Program-made: the position numbers and the translations under genes
In this document: positions 25,232 to 34,211 of the stretch, in pieces
Numbering within the stretch: position 1 is the stretch's first letter
Layout: each line of letters starts with the position of its first letter
Notes under the pieces: generated by a model
Seen by the model: the letters and a program-made list of their open reading frames with translations, nothing else
Databases searched by the model: none
Told to the model about the DNA's origin: nothing
Assembly: GCF_014284335.1 (NCBI RefSeq)
Contig: NZ_JACOGF010000006.1
Location: forward strand, 287,326 to 351,325
Reading direction: 5' to 3'
Length of the DNA: 64,000 bases
Origin: Undibacterium hunanense
GTDB taxonomy: Bacteria; Pseudomonadota; Gammaproteobacteria; Burkholderiales; Burkholderiaceae_D

Positions 25232-26395
25232 TCAGTTGGCCTGACCGTACAGCTTCCATTTGCCGTTCACGATTTGCACCATGACGCGGGAACGCTGATC
25301 AAGGCCAAGATGGTCGGTATCGCTCATGTTGACGATGCCGTGCGAGACGGGCAGATTGCTGATGTTTTCCAGTGCCAGACGCAAGGCGGCATGAAACTCC
25401 TTGGTGCCAGGCTGGGCTTTCTTCAGGGCGACTGTTGCGGCTGCTTCCAGTAACAGGCTGGCATCCCAGGCATGGCCACCAAAAGTGGACACCGAGCCGA
25501 CGCCATATTCTTTTTCATACGCTTTCAGGTAACGCAAGGCAGATTTTTTGACTGGATTATCAGCAGGCAATTGCTCGGCCACCAGCAATGGGCCGGCTGG
25601 CAACCAGGTACCTTCGCAATCCTTGCCACACACACGCAGGAAATCATTGTTGGCAACACCATGGGTCTGGTAAATTTTGCCTTTATAACCGCGTTCTTTC
25701 AGGGTCTTCTGTGGCAGGGCTGCTGGCGTACCGGCACCTGCAATCAACACGGCATCCGGATTGGTTGCCATGATTTTCAGGATCTGCCCGGTCACTGAAG
25801 TGTCATTACGGGCAAAGCGTTCATTGGCGACAATTTTCAGTTTGCGCAATTCAGCGATTTTGGAAAATTCCTTGTACCAGCCTTCACCATAGGCATCGGC
25901 AAAACCGATAAAAGCGACAGTCTTGATGCCATTGTCATTCATGTGGCCAGTGATAGCCGTCGACATGTGAGAATCATTTTGCGGGGTCTTGAAAACCCAG
26001 AAACGCTTGGAATCAATCGGCGAAATAATCGCTGATGATGCCGCCATGGAAATCATGGGGATTTCGTTTTCAGCAGCAACGTCCACCATTGCCAGCGAAT
26101 TCGGTGTGATGGTAGAGCCGATCAGGATATCGATCTTGTCTTCGGCAATCATCTTGCGCGCATTTTTGACTGCGGTCGTGGTATCGGACGCGTCGTCCAG
26201 CACGATGTATTCAACCTTCTTGCCACCAATTTCTTTCGGCAGCAAGGCGAAGGTATTTTTTTCGGGGATACCCAGGGAAGCGGCAGGGCCGGTAGCGGAT
26301 ACGTTCACACCCACCTTGATCTGCGCATAAGCACTGCCTGCCAATACCAGCGACAACATAACTGGCAAAGTCGCCAGTGCGAATCGATTCTTCAT
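25232..26395 (-). CDS. livK: ABC transporter substrate-binding protein (LivK-like)
   Basis: This 387-aa periplasmic protein has a signal peptide (cleavage after AYA, about residue 24) and a type I periplasmic-binding fold: IKVGVNVSATGPAASLGIPEKNTFALLPKEIGGKKVEYIVLDDASDTT at the start is the typical Leu/Ile/Val-binding pattern. It captures the solute for LivH/LivMG/LivF. The ligand could be a branched-chain amino acid, amide, or aromatic compound. GGAG lies 8-9 nt before the ATG, and a TetR-type palindrome lies 40-63 nt upstream. Confidence 0.92.
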   Translation of the reverse strand: MKNRFALATLPVMLSLVLAGSAYAQIKVGVNVSATGPAASLGIPEKNTFALLPKEIGGKKVEYIVLDDASDTTTAVKNARKMIAEDKIDILIGSTITPNSLAMVDVAAENEIPMISMAASSAIISPIDSKRFWVFKTPQNDSHMSTAITGHMNDNGIKTVAFIGFADAYGEGWYKEFSKIAELRKLKIVANERFARNDTSVTGQILKIMATNPDAVLIAGAGTPAALPQKTLKERGYKGKIYQTHGVANNDFLRVCGKDCEGTWLPAGPLLVAEQLPADNPVKKSALRYLKAYEKEYGVGSVSTFGGHAWDASLLLEAAATVALKKAQPGTKEFHAALRLALENISNLPVSHGIVNMSDTDHLGLDQRSRVMVQIVNGKWKLYGQAN

Positions 26396-26434
26396 GGATA
26401 GTCTCCTGTCTTGCTTTTTGTTTATAGAATGTTA

Positions 26435-26458
26435 TTAACCGACCGAGCGGTCGGTTAA
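26435..26458. promoter_or_regulatory. TetR-type operator upstream of the ABC transporter operon
   Basis: TTAACCGACCG at 26435-26445 and CGGTCGGTTAA at 26448-26458 form a perfect 11-bp inverted repeat with a 2-bp spacer. The core ACCGACCG-NN-CGGTCGGT is the classic form of TetR-family operators in Betaproteobacteria. It lies next to a weak -10 candidate (TATAAA, 26421-26426 read on the minus strand), where a repressor would block transcription. The regulator is not identified; the only TetR-family protein here is SlmA, which is not expected to bind it. Confidence 0.7.
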
Positions 26459-26660
26459 TTTTTAATCAGTGTAACCTTTCCTATGCTCAGGCACAACATC
26501 AGGGTCAATTTTGACGTGCGTGCACAACTCGGCATAGGCGGTAATCACTCTTTATACTTCAGATAAGCGCTCTTTGGCAGCTTTTTCTTATATTTCCAAC
26601 ATGAAATATATGACAGCGTTGCATGCTTGTCGTTTACTGTGGTGTGCACTCAAATCCGTA

Positions 26661-26693
26661 GTGATCAACTAGCGATCAACTAACTATCAACGC
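26661..26693. repeat. 11-bp tandem repeat at the pabBC stop codon
   Basis: GTGATCAACTA, GCGATCAACTA and ACTATCAACGC stand in a row. The third unit covers the stop of the pabB-pabC fusion (26687-26689). The rest of the 291-nt gap 26396-26686 holds the TetR palindrome and no gene. Confidence 0.6.
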
Positions 26694-28570
26694 AGCAATT
26701 CGACTTCAAAGGCACCACGCAGGGCATTGCACAGCATGATCTTTTCGGCATTCAACAAATCGTCCAGCACCAGACTGGATTCGCGCAAGCCGAATTCCGG
26801 GTCGTCCAGCAAGACTGCGCGCATGATCCCCGGCAAGACACCGTCGCTGACGGGCGGGGTCAGCCATACGCCATTTTTTTTCAACAGCACGCTGCTGCGT
26901 CCGCCCTCAGTCAGCCTGGCGTTTTCATTGAAGAACAGCATATCAAAAGCCCCCTGTTGCTCGGCAGCCTGCCAGGCGGCATCATACTGCTGGCGTACGC
27001 TGCTCTTGTGGCGTAAAAACAGGTCATCGCCGCGCGTTGTTGTAGTCGCCAGCATGACTGTCGGCCTGGCTGGCAGCGGGGATAACACTCCACTGCTCAA
27101 TTTGATACCCAGTCTGGCATCGATCGCCAGTCGCAACCGGCAGACCTGTGCTGCCGGCAGTTGCTGACAGGCTTCCGTTATGCGCTGCCGTATCAGCGCT
27201 TCATCCCAGGCAAAACCAAAATAGCTGGCCGATGCTCGCAAGCGTTGCAGATGGCGATCAATATGGCGGCAGCCATCTTCACGGCTGGCATACATGGTTT
27301 CAAACAGTTCAAATTGCGCTGGCAAACCGGTCAGGAAACTGGCTTTCAGATGGCATTCGGCAAATTCTTCCTGCGCCACGCTGTCATACACAATCCCGGC
27401 ACCGACACCCAGCACCCCACGGCGTACACCGTTGATCTGCGGTACTGATGGCGCCTGCAATTGTAAAGTCCTTATCGGCACCGACAGGCAAAAATCTCCC
27501 AGCGCTGCATGGGCTTGCGGCGGGTCAAACCAGCCTATGGCACCGGTGTACAAACCGCGCGCCTCTCTCTCCAGCTCACGAATAATTTGCATGGTACGGC
27601 GCTTGGGTGCACCGGTAATCGAACCACAGGGAAAGAGCGCAGTCAGAATCTCGGTCAGGCCCAGGCCATCCCGCAATTGTGCCTGCACCGTCGATGTCAT
27701 TTGTAACACGCTGGAAAAGCGGCTGACTTCAAACAGGGCGGGGACCGTGACAGAGCCGGTAGCGGCAATGCGGCCCAGGTCATTGCGCAGCAAATCCACG
27801 ATCATCAGATTTTCTGCACGGTTCTTGCTGTCAGCCGCCAGGGCAGCGGCAAGACGCTTGTCTTCATCGGCATCGCCACTGGCTGCAGCAGTGCCCTTCA
27901 TAGGTCTGGCCAGCAACTGCCCCTGCTCATGGCGCACAAATAATTCCGGTGAAAATGACAGGACAGCTTCACCATCCGGCATACAAATCAGCGCACCATA
28001 AGGCACAGGCTGACGCAGCCGCAAGCGCTGGTACAGGGCCAGGGGTGAGCCATAGGTATCAAAATGCAGGCGATAGGTGTAATTCACCTGATAGGTATCA
28101 CCCGCTGCAATATAGGCAAGTACGCTGGCTATACCGGCATCAAACTGTGTCGCATCAACATTCGCATGCACACCAGCAATACCTGCAATGTCCCCACTAT
28201 CAGGCATGGCACCGGCCACCGATTGGGCGCTCAGGAAATCCTGCACCTGTGCCGATGTCAGTACATGGCAGTGCCGGAACAGTAATATCTGGGAAAGTGC
28301 CTGCCCAGTACGGGGCGCAATGTCCTGCAACTGCGCCCCGGTTTCATAAGACAGGACAGCCACGGCAAAGCAGCCCTGTTGCAAGGCTGCCTGGGTATCC
28401 TGCCATAAACCAGCCCACTCTTCTTTGGAGCGGCAAGACAGCCGGGCTTGCAAGCCCGTGTACAGGCGCGACTGAGCAGTCCGGGCCTGGGCATCGTCAA
28501 GCAGGGCAAAACATTCCCCCGCCAGCGGCAAAGGAAAGGGCAAAGCAACATTGTTGGGAAAATCTGACAC
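26687..28570 (-). CDS. PabB-PabC fusion: aminodeoxychorismate synthase component I / lyase
   Basis: This 627-aa bifunctional cytosolic enzyme makes p-aminobenzoate for folate. The N-terminal half (about 60-345) is a chorismate-binding domain: YQVNYTYRLHFDTYGSPLALY, AENLMIVDLLRNDLGRIAATGSV, GSITGAPKRRTMQIIRELE. The C-terminal half (about 370-627) is a class IV PLP aminotransferase fold like PabC, with FELFETMYASREDGCRHIDRHLQRL and the late LTEGGRSSVLL. The glutamine amidotransferase PabA is not in the window. Fusion of the two steps is known in Betaproteobacteria. It is divergent from the diguanylate cyclase gene. Confidence 0.9.
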   Translation of the reverse strand: MSDFPNNVALPFPLPLAGECFALLDDAQARTAQSRLYTGLQARLSCRSKEEWAGLWQDTQAALQQGCFAVAVLSYETGAQLQDIAPRTGQALSQILLFRHCHVLTSAQVQDFLSAQSVAGAMPDSGDIAGIAGVHANVDATQFDAGIASVLAYIAAGDTYQVNYTYRLHFDTYGSPLALYQRLRLRQPVPYGALICMPDGEAVLSFSPELFVRHEQGQLLARPMKGTAAASGDADEDKRLAAALAADSKNRAENLMIVDLLRNDLGRIAATGSVTVPALFEVSRFSSVLQMTSTVQAQLRDGLGLTEILTALFPCGSITGAPKRRTMQIIRELEREARGLYTGAIGWFDPPQAHAALGDFCLSVPIRTLQLQAPSVPQINGVRRGVLGVGAGIVYDSVAQEEFAECHLKASFLTGLPAQFELFETMYASREDGCRHIDRHLQRLRASASYFGFAWDEALIRQRITEACQQLPAAQVCRLRLAIDARLGIKLSSGVLSPLPARPTVMLATTTTRGDDLFLRHKSSVRQQYDAAWQAAEQQGAFDMLFFNENARLTEGGRSSVLLKKNGVWLTPPVSDGVLPGIMRAVLLDDPEFGLRESSLVLDDLLNAEKIMLCNALRGAFEVELLR

Positions 28571-28652
28571 GCTTTTTCAGGCCAAGGAAGAGATGAGGCG
28601 CAGTTTACCCGCAGACGCCGACTTGTGCATGTTCTGGTTTTTCAGCGCTACA

Positions 28653-28700
28653 GGTAATAGCTGAGGTTATAGCCGAGGTTATAGCTGAAGTGATAGCTGG
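28653..28700. repeat. 12-bp tandem repeat, four copies, before the GGDEF gene
   Basis: GGTAATAGCTGA, GGTTATAGCCGA, GGTTATAGCTGA and AGTGATAGCTGG follow head to tail with period exactly 12. They lie in the divergent gap between pabB-pabC and the GGDEF gene, at the likely promoter. Confidence 0.7.
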
Positions 28701-28817
28701 TCGATGTCAAGATTGTGGCTGGCAACTCCAGCATTTTTATATGACATTGCTGTGCCACAAAGGTATAGTCGCTCATTGACGATTTCTCCTGAACAATTTC
28801 GGCCCCGCTTCCCATCC

Positions 28818-30122
28818 ATGCAAAATGCTTTTTTCAGACTGCCACTGGCAAAAAAAATATTTCGCCAGAATCTGATCGTGATGGCAATATCCATGCTGGT
28901 CGTACTGTTATTGATGTTGTGCCTGTCTGCTTATCTGATGCTGGCCAGCATACGCACGGAAACCATGTATAAGGCCGATACCCTGGCCAGCAATATGGCT
29001 GACGCCATGGCCAGCGGCGATACCCGCCAGCTACAGAATATGCTATTGAACGCCACCAATACCCAGGACATGCAAAGTGCCACTGTGTATGACCGCAATG
29101 GCCAGGCCATACTGGCCTGGAATATTCAGGGGCAGTTGATTAAAACCAGCGAGTTCAGCCCGGTTTCGCTGGTCAGACGCCACCGCTCAGAATACCATTC
29201 CGGCTATATCATGGCAGTAGCACCTATCACCAGCGGCAGCACTGTCATTGGCCAGGTGCTGCTGTATGGCAGCAGCCATCCACTGCATCAGCATATGCTG
29301 ATTTTTCTGCTGGCAGGAGGGCTCATTTCTGTGTTGATGACGGTCGCAGCGGCTTACTGGCTGACACAAAAACAGCTACAGGAGCTGCATCCCGTCATGG
29401 CCCTGAGTGTCATTGCAGAAAAAGTCTCGACCCTGGGTGATTACAGCCTGCGTGCACCGCAAGATCCCGAGCATGATTTTGGCAGCCTGAACATGCATTT
29501 CAACCTGGTGCTGGCGCGCATGGAGGCCTGGGAAAATGATATGCAAAGTGAAGCCCGCGAACGCCGCGAGGCCGATAGCCGCCTGGCCATACTGAACAAT
29601 CACGACAGCCTGACCAAATTACCAAACCGCCATTATTTCCACAGACTGCTGACCAATTGCCTGGATGACGCCGTCGCCAGCGATGAACTGGCAGCCCTGA
29701 TGTTTATTGACCTTGACCACTTCAAGGGCCTGAGCGAAAGTTTTGGTTATGATGCCGGCGACCTGATCCTGACAACCATGGCCAACCGCCTGTGCGCAGT
29801 CTTGCGCAGCACCGACACCCTGTGCCGCGTGGATGGCGATGAATTTGCCGTCATCATGCCGCAGGTGGGTAATCTGGATGTGGTAAAAACCCTGGCAGAA
29901 CGCCTGGTGCAGGCGATTCATCAACCAATGACCTTGCGCGGCAAACAAATCGTCATTACCGCCAGCATTGGCGTAGCTTGCTGCCCCCTGCATGCCAGAG
30001 AACAACGCCTGTTCCTGCACAATGCCGACGTTGCGCTGAAAGCAGCAAAGGCAGAAGGCCGCAATACCTGGCGCCTGTTCAGTAGCGGCCTGCCGAAATC
30101 GTCACCACCCATCCAGGATTAA
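28818..30122 (+). CDS. Membrane-bound diguanylate cyclase (GGDEF), sensor domain in periplasm
   Basis: At 434 aa this has a membrane segment at about 18-42, a periplasmic loop of about 115 residues (CHASE8-like size), a second segment at about 158-182, a HAMP-like stretch, then a GGDEF domain from about 255. The active-site motif is DGDEF (339-343): the first Gly is Asp, while the catalytic D-E pair is intact. A RxxD inhibitory site, RSTD, stands at 330-333 with the correct five-residue gap. LTKLPNRHYF and FIDLDHFKGLSESFGYDAGD are normal. The product would be c-di-GMP. The start is uncertain: 28818 begins just before the membrane segment; ATG 28704 would add 38 residues with no better ribosome site. 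Confidence 0.85.
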   Translation: MQNAFFRLPLAKKIFRQNLIVMAISMLVVLLLMLCLSAYLMLASIRTETMYKADTLASNMADAMASGDTRQLQNMLLNATNTQDMQSATVYDRNGQAILAWNIQGQLIKTSEFSPVSLVRRHRSEYHSGYIMAVAPITSGSTVIGQVLLYGSSHPLHQHMLIFLLAGGLISVLMTVAAAYWLTQKQLQELHPVMALSVIAEKVSTLGDYSLRAPQDPEHDFGSLNMHFNLVLARMEAWENDMQSEARERREADSRLAILNNHDSLTKLPNRHYFHRLLTNCLDDAVASDELAALMFIDLDHFKGLSESFGYDAGDLILTTMANRLCAVLRSTDTLCRVDGDEFAVIMPQVGNLDVVKTLAERLVQAIHQPMTLRGKQIVITASIGVACCPLHAREQRLFLHNADVALKAAKAEGRNTWRLFSSGLPKSSPPIQD

Positions 30123-30132
30123 GCAAGGAGCT

Positions 30133-30163
30133 GGAACGCAGCTGGGGCGGTTTTACGTAAGTC
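30133..30163. repeat. Partial copy of the 61-bp inverted-repeat element (copy B)
   Basis: AACGCAGCTGGGGCGG followed by TTTTACGTAAGTCC matches, with about 24 of 29 positions, the inverted (minus-strand) left half of the element at 967-1027. The 12-bp tandem array begins inside its last TAAGTCC. It lies 11 nt after the GGDEF stop. Confidence 0.55.
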
Positions 30164-30205
30164 CGGATCTAAGTCCGAACTTAAGTCCGAACCTAAGTCG
30201 TGATT
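30158..30205. repeat. 12-bp tandem repeat, four copies
   Basis: TAAGTCCGGATC, TAAGTCCGAACT, TAAGTCCGAACC and TAAGTCGTGATT follow with period 12. The last unit ends within the stop codon (30204-30206) of the minus-strand Mpo1-like gene. The unit repeats the end of the inverted-repeat element just upstream. Confidence 0.75.
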
Positions 30206-30674
30206 AATACGCAATACGCAAACGGCGATATAAAACACCCAGCACAAACAGCGGGCCTATCAGCAAAAAGCGCAGATCATCAAAGAAAGAAGGTTTCTTG
30301 CCTTCTATCTTGTGACCAATGAATTGCCCTATCCAAGCCACGACAAAAATCCCCAGCGAGATTTGCCATACCCACTGCTGCGGTAATTGCGACAATATCC
30401 ACAACATGCTGGCTGACATGGCCAGCATGCCAACAGCAAAACTGATGGACAGGCTCATGTAATAGATCAGGGATATGACCGTCACCAGCACTGCGGCCAG
30501 TGGATGCGCGGCCCAGATCAGCCCCAGAAAAGACAAGACGATGGCGGGTACGCAAACGCAATGTATCAGTTCATTGGTCGGGTTCAGATGACTTTCGCTG
30601 TATTTCGCCAATAGCAAGTCTATCTGTCTGGTCTGGGTGGTCTGGGCGGTGTTTGTCGGGTTGCCTGGTTCCAT
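30204..30674 (-). CDS. Mpo1-like (DUF962) membrane protein
   Basis: This 156-aa protein has about four hydrophobic segments (about 38-55, 62-80, 85-105, 110-130) and the family motifs HLNPTNELIHCVCVPAIVLSF and VAWIGQFIGHKIEGKKPSFFDDLRFLLIGPLFVLG. The yeast homologue Mpo1 is an Fe-dependent dioxygenase that shortens 2-hydroxy fatty acids by alpha-oxidation; conserved His residues (H33-type in NELIHC and QFIGHKIEGKKP) are the probable iron ligands. The start at 30674 is preferred to 30719 because AGGAG lies 6 nt upstream. Function by homology only. Confidence 0.85.
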   Translation of the reverse strand: MEPGNPTNTAQTTQTRQIDLLLAKYSESHLNPTNELIHCVCVPAIVLSFLGLIWAAHPLAAVLVTVISLIYYMSLSISFAVGMLAMSASMLWILSQLPQQWVWQISLGIFVVAWIGQFIGHKIEGKKPSFFDDLRFLLIGPLFVLGVLYRRLRIAY

Positions 30675-30773
30675 GATGATCTCCTTTGGTTTTATATTGA
30701 TGCACAGCAGCATGGGCATTCAAAACAGTCCATCTGCATGGCATTGCATATTTGCACTGTCCAGACTAAACCA

Positions 30774-31544
30774 TCAAACAGCATCGCGCTTGAACGCAAT
30801 CGCCATCCTGTGCAATTCTGAAGGTGCCACTCCCATCATGCTGCGAAAGGTGCGGCTCATATGGGCCAGATCGGCAAACCCGGATTCATGGGCAGCGGCC
30901 GTCATGTTTTGCCCTTCGGCGACAAAAGCCACCGCATCCAGCATGCGTGACCACAACAGATAACGCGACAGCGTCATGCCGGTCTGCTGCCGGAATAAAT
31001 GGGTAAAGCGGCTTTCAGACAAATGCACCTGACGCGCCAGGCTGGCACCTGTGCATTGTTGGTCACCTTGCGCATGGATGTGGGCCAGCGCCTGGCTGAT
31101 GCGTATATCGTAATTGGTCGTCAACAGACCGTCTGGCAATGCACATGCCTGCCAGGCCAGACGCAACTCGTCTGCGCCCTGCATATCAAGCGTCGCCGCT
31201 TTGCTTGCCAGCGTCGCAGCGATAGCGGCAAAGGCCGGATGCTGTCCAAATGCAGCTTGCAGACTGGTAAAGTCGGTCTGACTGGTGCGTGGCAATTCAA
31301 TGAACAGGTGGGCCAGCATGCCGCCATCGCTGTCGATCTGGTGGCTGCGATTGGCAGCAAAACAGGCGCTACGGGTTTCCGTCCATGGCTGGTCGGGTGA
31401 CAGCCGTGCACGGAATGGCCGGTCCAATCCATAGCTGAGTTGCAGGGCGAAATGCGCATGCGGCGTGGAATCTATGCCTGGCGAAATCACCAGTGCACAG
31501 CCGCGCCACAAGAATAAATGTCCTGGTCGAACCGGCAGTTTCAT
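30774..31544 (-). CDS. AraC-family transcriptional regulator
   Basis: At 256 aa this has an N-terminal cupin-like half (about 1-140; STPHAHFALQLSYGLD, where the two His could bind a ligand) and two C-terminal HTH motifs (about 160-250): SLARQVHLSESRFTHLFRQQTGMTLSRYLLWSRM and AAAHESGFADLAHMSRTFRSMMGVAPSEL. It lies 99 nt upstream of the Mpo1-like gene in the same direction, so that gene is a candidate target or partner; this is inference. Confidence 0.9.
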   Translation of the reverse strand: MKLPVRPGHLFLWRGCALVISPGIDSTPHAHFALQLSYGLDRPFRARLSPDQPWTETRSACFAANRSHQIDSDGGMLAHLFIELPRTSQTDFTSLQAAFGQHPAFAAIAATLASKAATLDMQGADELRLAWQACALPDGLLTTNYDIRISQALAHIHAQGDQQCTGASLARQVHLSESRFTHLFRQQTGMTLSRYLLWSRMLDAVAFVAEGQNMTAAAHESGFADLAHMSRTFRSMMGVAPSELHRMAIAFKRDAV

Positions 31545-31670
31545 GGATGCTTAGAGTACTGCATGACAGTCCTGCGGATTGCAGAACACCGTGACGAACG
31601 AGTATGGCACCAGCAATTAATCTGTCAAGCCAGTCGCGTCAGGCGACCAGCGCACCGCTACACAACACGG

Positions 31671-32246
31671 TCAGCGCAGCAACAGCGCGATTTGCATGGG
31701 TGCCAGCTCAGTCGGCAATAGTTTGAAACCGGACTTGGCAAAGCGCAGCCAGCGCCCCATCACAAAACTGCACAAGAGATTGGCACGCGCCTGCACTTCG
31801 GGTTCTGTCAGATAACCCTGGCTAACGGCCAGACGCAGGGATTGACGGAATGCCATTTCCAGCCTTTCGGCCAGCTGGTTCATGCGTAATTGCAGGCGTT
31901 CATCTTCATTCACCAGCGCATCACCGATCAGGACACGGGTCATACCGGGATTTTTTTCGGCAAAATTCAACAACATGCCGCTGATGGACTGCGCCTGCAT
32001 CAAGCCCTGGTCCTGGGATTCGCAAATCTGGTTGATCAATCCGAAAATCGAGGCTTCGATGAATTCGATCAGGCCTTCAAACATTTGGGCCTTGCTGGCA
32101 AAGTGGCGATACAGTGCCGCTTCTGACACTTCCACCCGGGCTGCCAGGGCTGCCGTAGTGACTTTTTCACCCTTGGGATGCTCAAGCATGGCCGCCAGCG
32201 TCTGGAGGATTTGTAATTTTCTTTCGCCGGGTTTGGTGCTTGCCAT
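31671..32246 (-). CDS. slmA: Nucleoid occlusion factor SlmA (TetR family)
   Basis: This 191-aa protein has a TetR-type HTH (about 20-65: LQTLAAMLEHPKGEKVTTAALAARVEVSEAALYRHFASKAQMFEGLIEFIE). The phrase 'SEAALYRHFASKAQMFEGLIEFIE' is specific to SlmA, which binds SBS sites on the chromosome and blocks FtsZ rings over the nucleoid. The order argB-nucleotidase-slmA is the conserved betaproteobacterial one. ATG 32246 gives the right length; the frame continues upstream without support. Confidence 0.9.
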   Translation of the reverse strand: MASTKPGERKLQILQTLAAMLEHPKGEKVTTAALAARVEVSEAALYRHFASKAQMFEGLIEFIEASIFGLINQICESQDQGLMQAQSISGMLLNFAEKNPGMTRVLIGDALVNEDERLQLRMNQLAERLEMAFRQSLRLAVSQGYLTEPEVQARANLLCSFVMGRWLRFAKSGFKLLPTELAPMQIALLLR

Positions 32247-32443
32247 GTTTTTATCAGTAAGAAGTAAATTAAGAGATGCCAGTGTTCGAATACGCGAATC
32301 AGATTCTGACAGACAACATGCCATCGCTGCCGCAGCGGATTTTAAAGACTGGCCTGCAGCTAAGCAATCCCCTTGCCAGCATTCTGTGTCTGAAACAGCA
32401 AAAAAATGAAGCTTCTGCTCAATCTGATGCAGAACGCCGGGGA

Positions 32444-33145
32444 TCAGCGCGCAACCAGGCGATAGCTTTGGCGCGGTAGTTGCATGACTGATTTTACTTT
32501 CACATCGGCACAAGCAGCAGATTTTTTCAGTTGATGGGCCGGAGTGTAACCAGTTATCCACACCGTACGCAGCCCTTCCCGCTTGGCGGCACGCAGGTTT
32601 TCTATGCTGTCTTCCACCAGAACACAGTCAGATGCTCGTTTGCCATAGGTAGCCAGAAGCTTGCGCAGGTAGGGACGCGAGGGTTTGGGCTGTAGCTGAC
32701 CATGCACGCGCATGGCTTCTACCGGTATATGGGCATCAAAATGACGATGCAGACCCATGTGCCGGAGCACCCGCCCCGAATACGCACGCGGCGCATTGGT
32801 CAGCAGAATTTTCTTGCCCGGCAAGCGGCGTAGCAGCTTTTTCAGGCCACGCTCATACCTTATCATGCTGCCAAGGTCGTCGAAATGATGCACTTCATGC
32901 AAAAACTCATCGGCCCTGACACCATGGTGCCTGACCATGCCCAGCATGGTGACGCCATAGCGCGCATAGTATTGCTGCCTTATGGCATTCACCGTGTCAG
33001 GATCTGCCGGTGTCTCACCATCACCCAGCACACGTGCCAGGAAGGCATTCATATTACGGCTGATAGCCGGAAAAATCGCGTGCGACGCATTGTGCAGGGT
33101 ATTGTCGAGATCAAACAGCCACAGGGGCGCGGAGCGTCTTCGCAT
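32444..33145 (-). CDS. HAD hydrolase, pyrimidine 5'-nucleotidase type
   Basis: This 233-aa enzyme has the HAD motifs I FDLDNT (D12 nucleophile, D14), II LLTNAP (about 118-123), III/IV KP...LVEDSIENLRAAKREG. The cap region resembles pyrimidine 5'-nucleotidases of the Ser/Gly HAD subfamily (phosphoglycolate-like). It would dephosphorylate UMP/CMP or related compounds. Start is 34 nt after argB, so co-transcribed. Confidence 0.88.
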   Translation of the reverse strand: MRRRSAPLWLFDLDNTLHNASHAIFPAISRNMNAFLARVLGDGETPADPDTVNAIRQQYYARYGVTMLGMVRHHGVRADEFLHEVHHFDDLGSMIRYERGLKKLLRRLPGKKILLTNAPRAYSGRVLRHMGLHRHFDAHIPVEAMRVHGQLQPKPSRPYLRKLLATYGKRASDCVLVEDSIENLRAAKREGLRTVWITGYTPAHQLKKSAACADVKVKSVMQLPRQSYRLVAR

Positions 33146-33179
33146 CAGGCTGACACTCCGCCTGCCAACAAGCCAGCCA

Positions 33180-34112
33180 TCAATGACTGCGTATCATGGT
33201 GCCGAAAGCTTGTTCGGTCAGCACTTCCAGCAGCAGCGAATGTTCAATGCGGCCATCAATGATATGCACGGTGTTCACGCCAGACTTGGCTGCATCGAGT
33301 GCCGACGAGATTTTTGGCAGCATACCGCCGGAAATCGTGCCATCGGCAAACATTTCATCAATTTCACGTGCAGACAAATCGGTGACCAGATTGCCCTGCT
33401 TGTCGAGTACACCAGGGATATTCGTCATCATGATCAGCTTTTCAGCCTTCAGGATTTCAGCAATCTTGCCAGCGACCAGATCGGCATTGATGTTATAAGC
33501 CTGGCCATCTTCACCAAAACCTATGGGTGAAATGATGGGAATGAAGGCATCGTCCTGCAACGCTTTGACTACCGCCGGATTGATTGCATCAATTTCACCA
33601 ACAAAACCGATGTCGAGCATGGCACCCGGATTTTCACGATCCGGCATCATCATCTTGCGGGCACGGATCAGGCCACCGTCTTTACCAGTCAAACCCACAG
33701 CCTGACCACCATAATGATTGATCAGCATGACGATATCCTGCTGGACTTCGCCACCAAGTACCCATTCAACCACTTCCATGGTTTCTTCATCAGTAATACG
33801 CATGCCCTGGATGAAGGTACCCTGCTTGCCCATTTTCTTGAGCGCATTGTCAATTTGCGGGCCACCACCGTGGACCACGACAGGGTTCATGCCTACTAGC
33901 TTGAGCAGGATGACGTCACGGGCAAAGCCATGTTTCAGACGTTCTTCGGTCATGGCATTACCGCCGTATTTGACGACGATGGTTTTGCCGTGGAATTTAC
34001 GGATATACGGTAGTGCTTCCGCCAGGATTTCGGCCTTGATGGCCGGCTCTACGCCAGCCAGTTTATCTTCGGCTGCAGGGGTTTCTGCCGTGTTAGCATT
34101 CAAATCACTCAT
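33180..34112 (-). CDS. argB: Acetylglutamate kinase
   Basis: This 310-aa enzyme phosphorylates N-acetylglutamate, second step of arginine synthesis. Motifs VKYGGNAM (about 47-54), [27 protein letters not shown] and [13 protein letters not shown] are intact. An N-terminal helix rich in charged residues suggests the hexameric, arginine-inhibited form. The gene heads an operon with the nucleotidase; ATG is preceded by GGATACCGTC. Confidence 0.97.
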   Translation of the reverse strand: MSDLNANTAETPAAEDKLAGVEPAIKAEILAEALPYIRKFHGKTIVVKYGGNAMTEERLKHGFARDVILLKLVGMNPVVVHGGGPQIDNALKKMGKQGTFIQGMRITDEETMEVVEWVLGGEVQQDIVMLINHYGGQAVGLTGKDGGLIRARKMMMPDRENPGAMLDIGFVGEIDAINPAVVKALQDDAFIPIISPIGFGEDGQAYNINADLVAGKIAEILKAEKLIMMTNIPGVLDKQGNLVTDLSAREIDEMFADGTISGGMLPKISSALDAAKSGVNTVHIIDGRIEHSLLLEVLTEQAFGTMIRSH

Positions 34113-34211
34113 AATGACGGTATCCTGAAGGTATCATAGGGAAAGTTTTTTAATATCCCCGAATTTTACAGGAATTGCAGCGAAAGCTTTTTCAATTCCG
34201 TCACGAAACTT

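Noticed and set aside
20430..26400. Horizontal island signal in the ABC region
   Set aside because: Base use and gene density look like the neighbours; no integrase, tRNA or flanking repeats.
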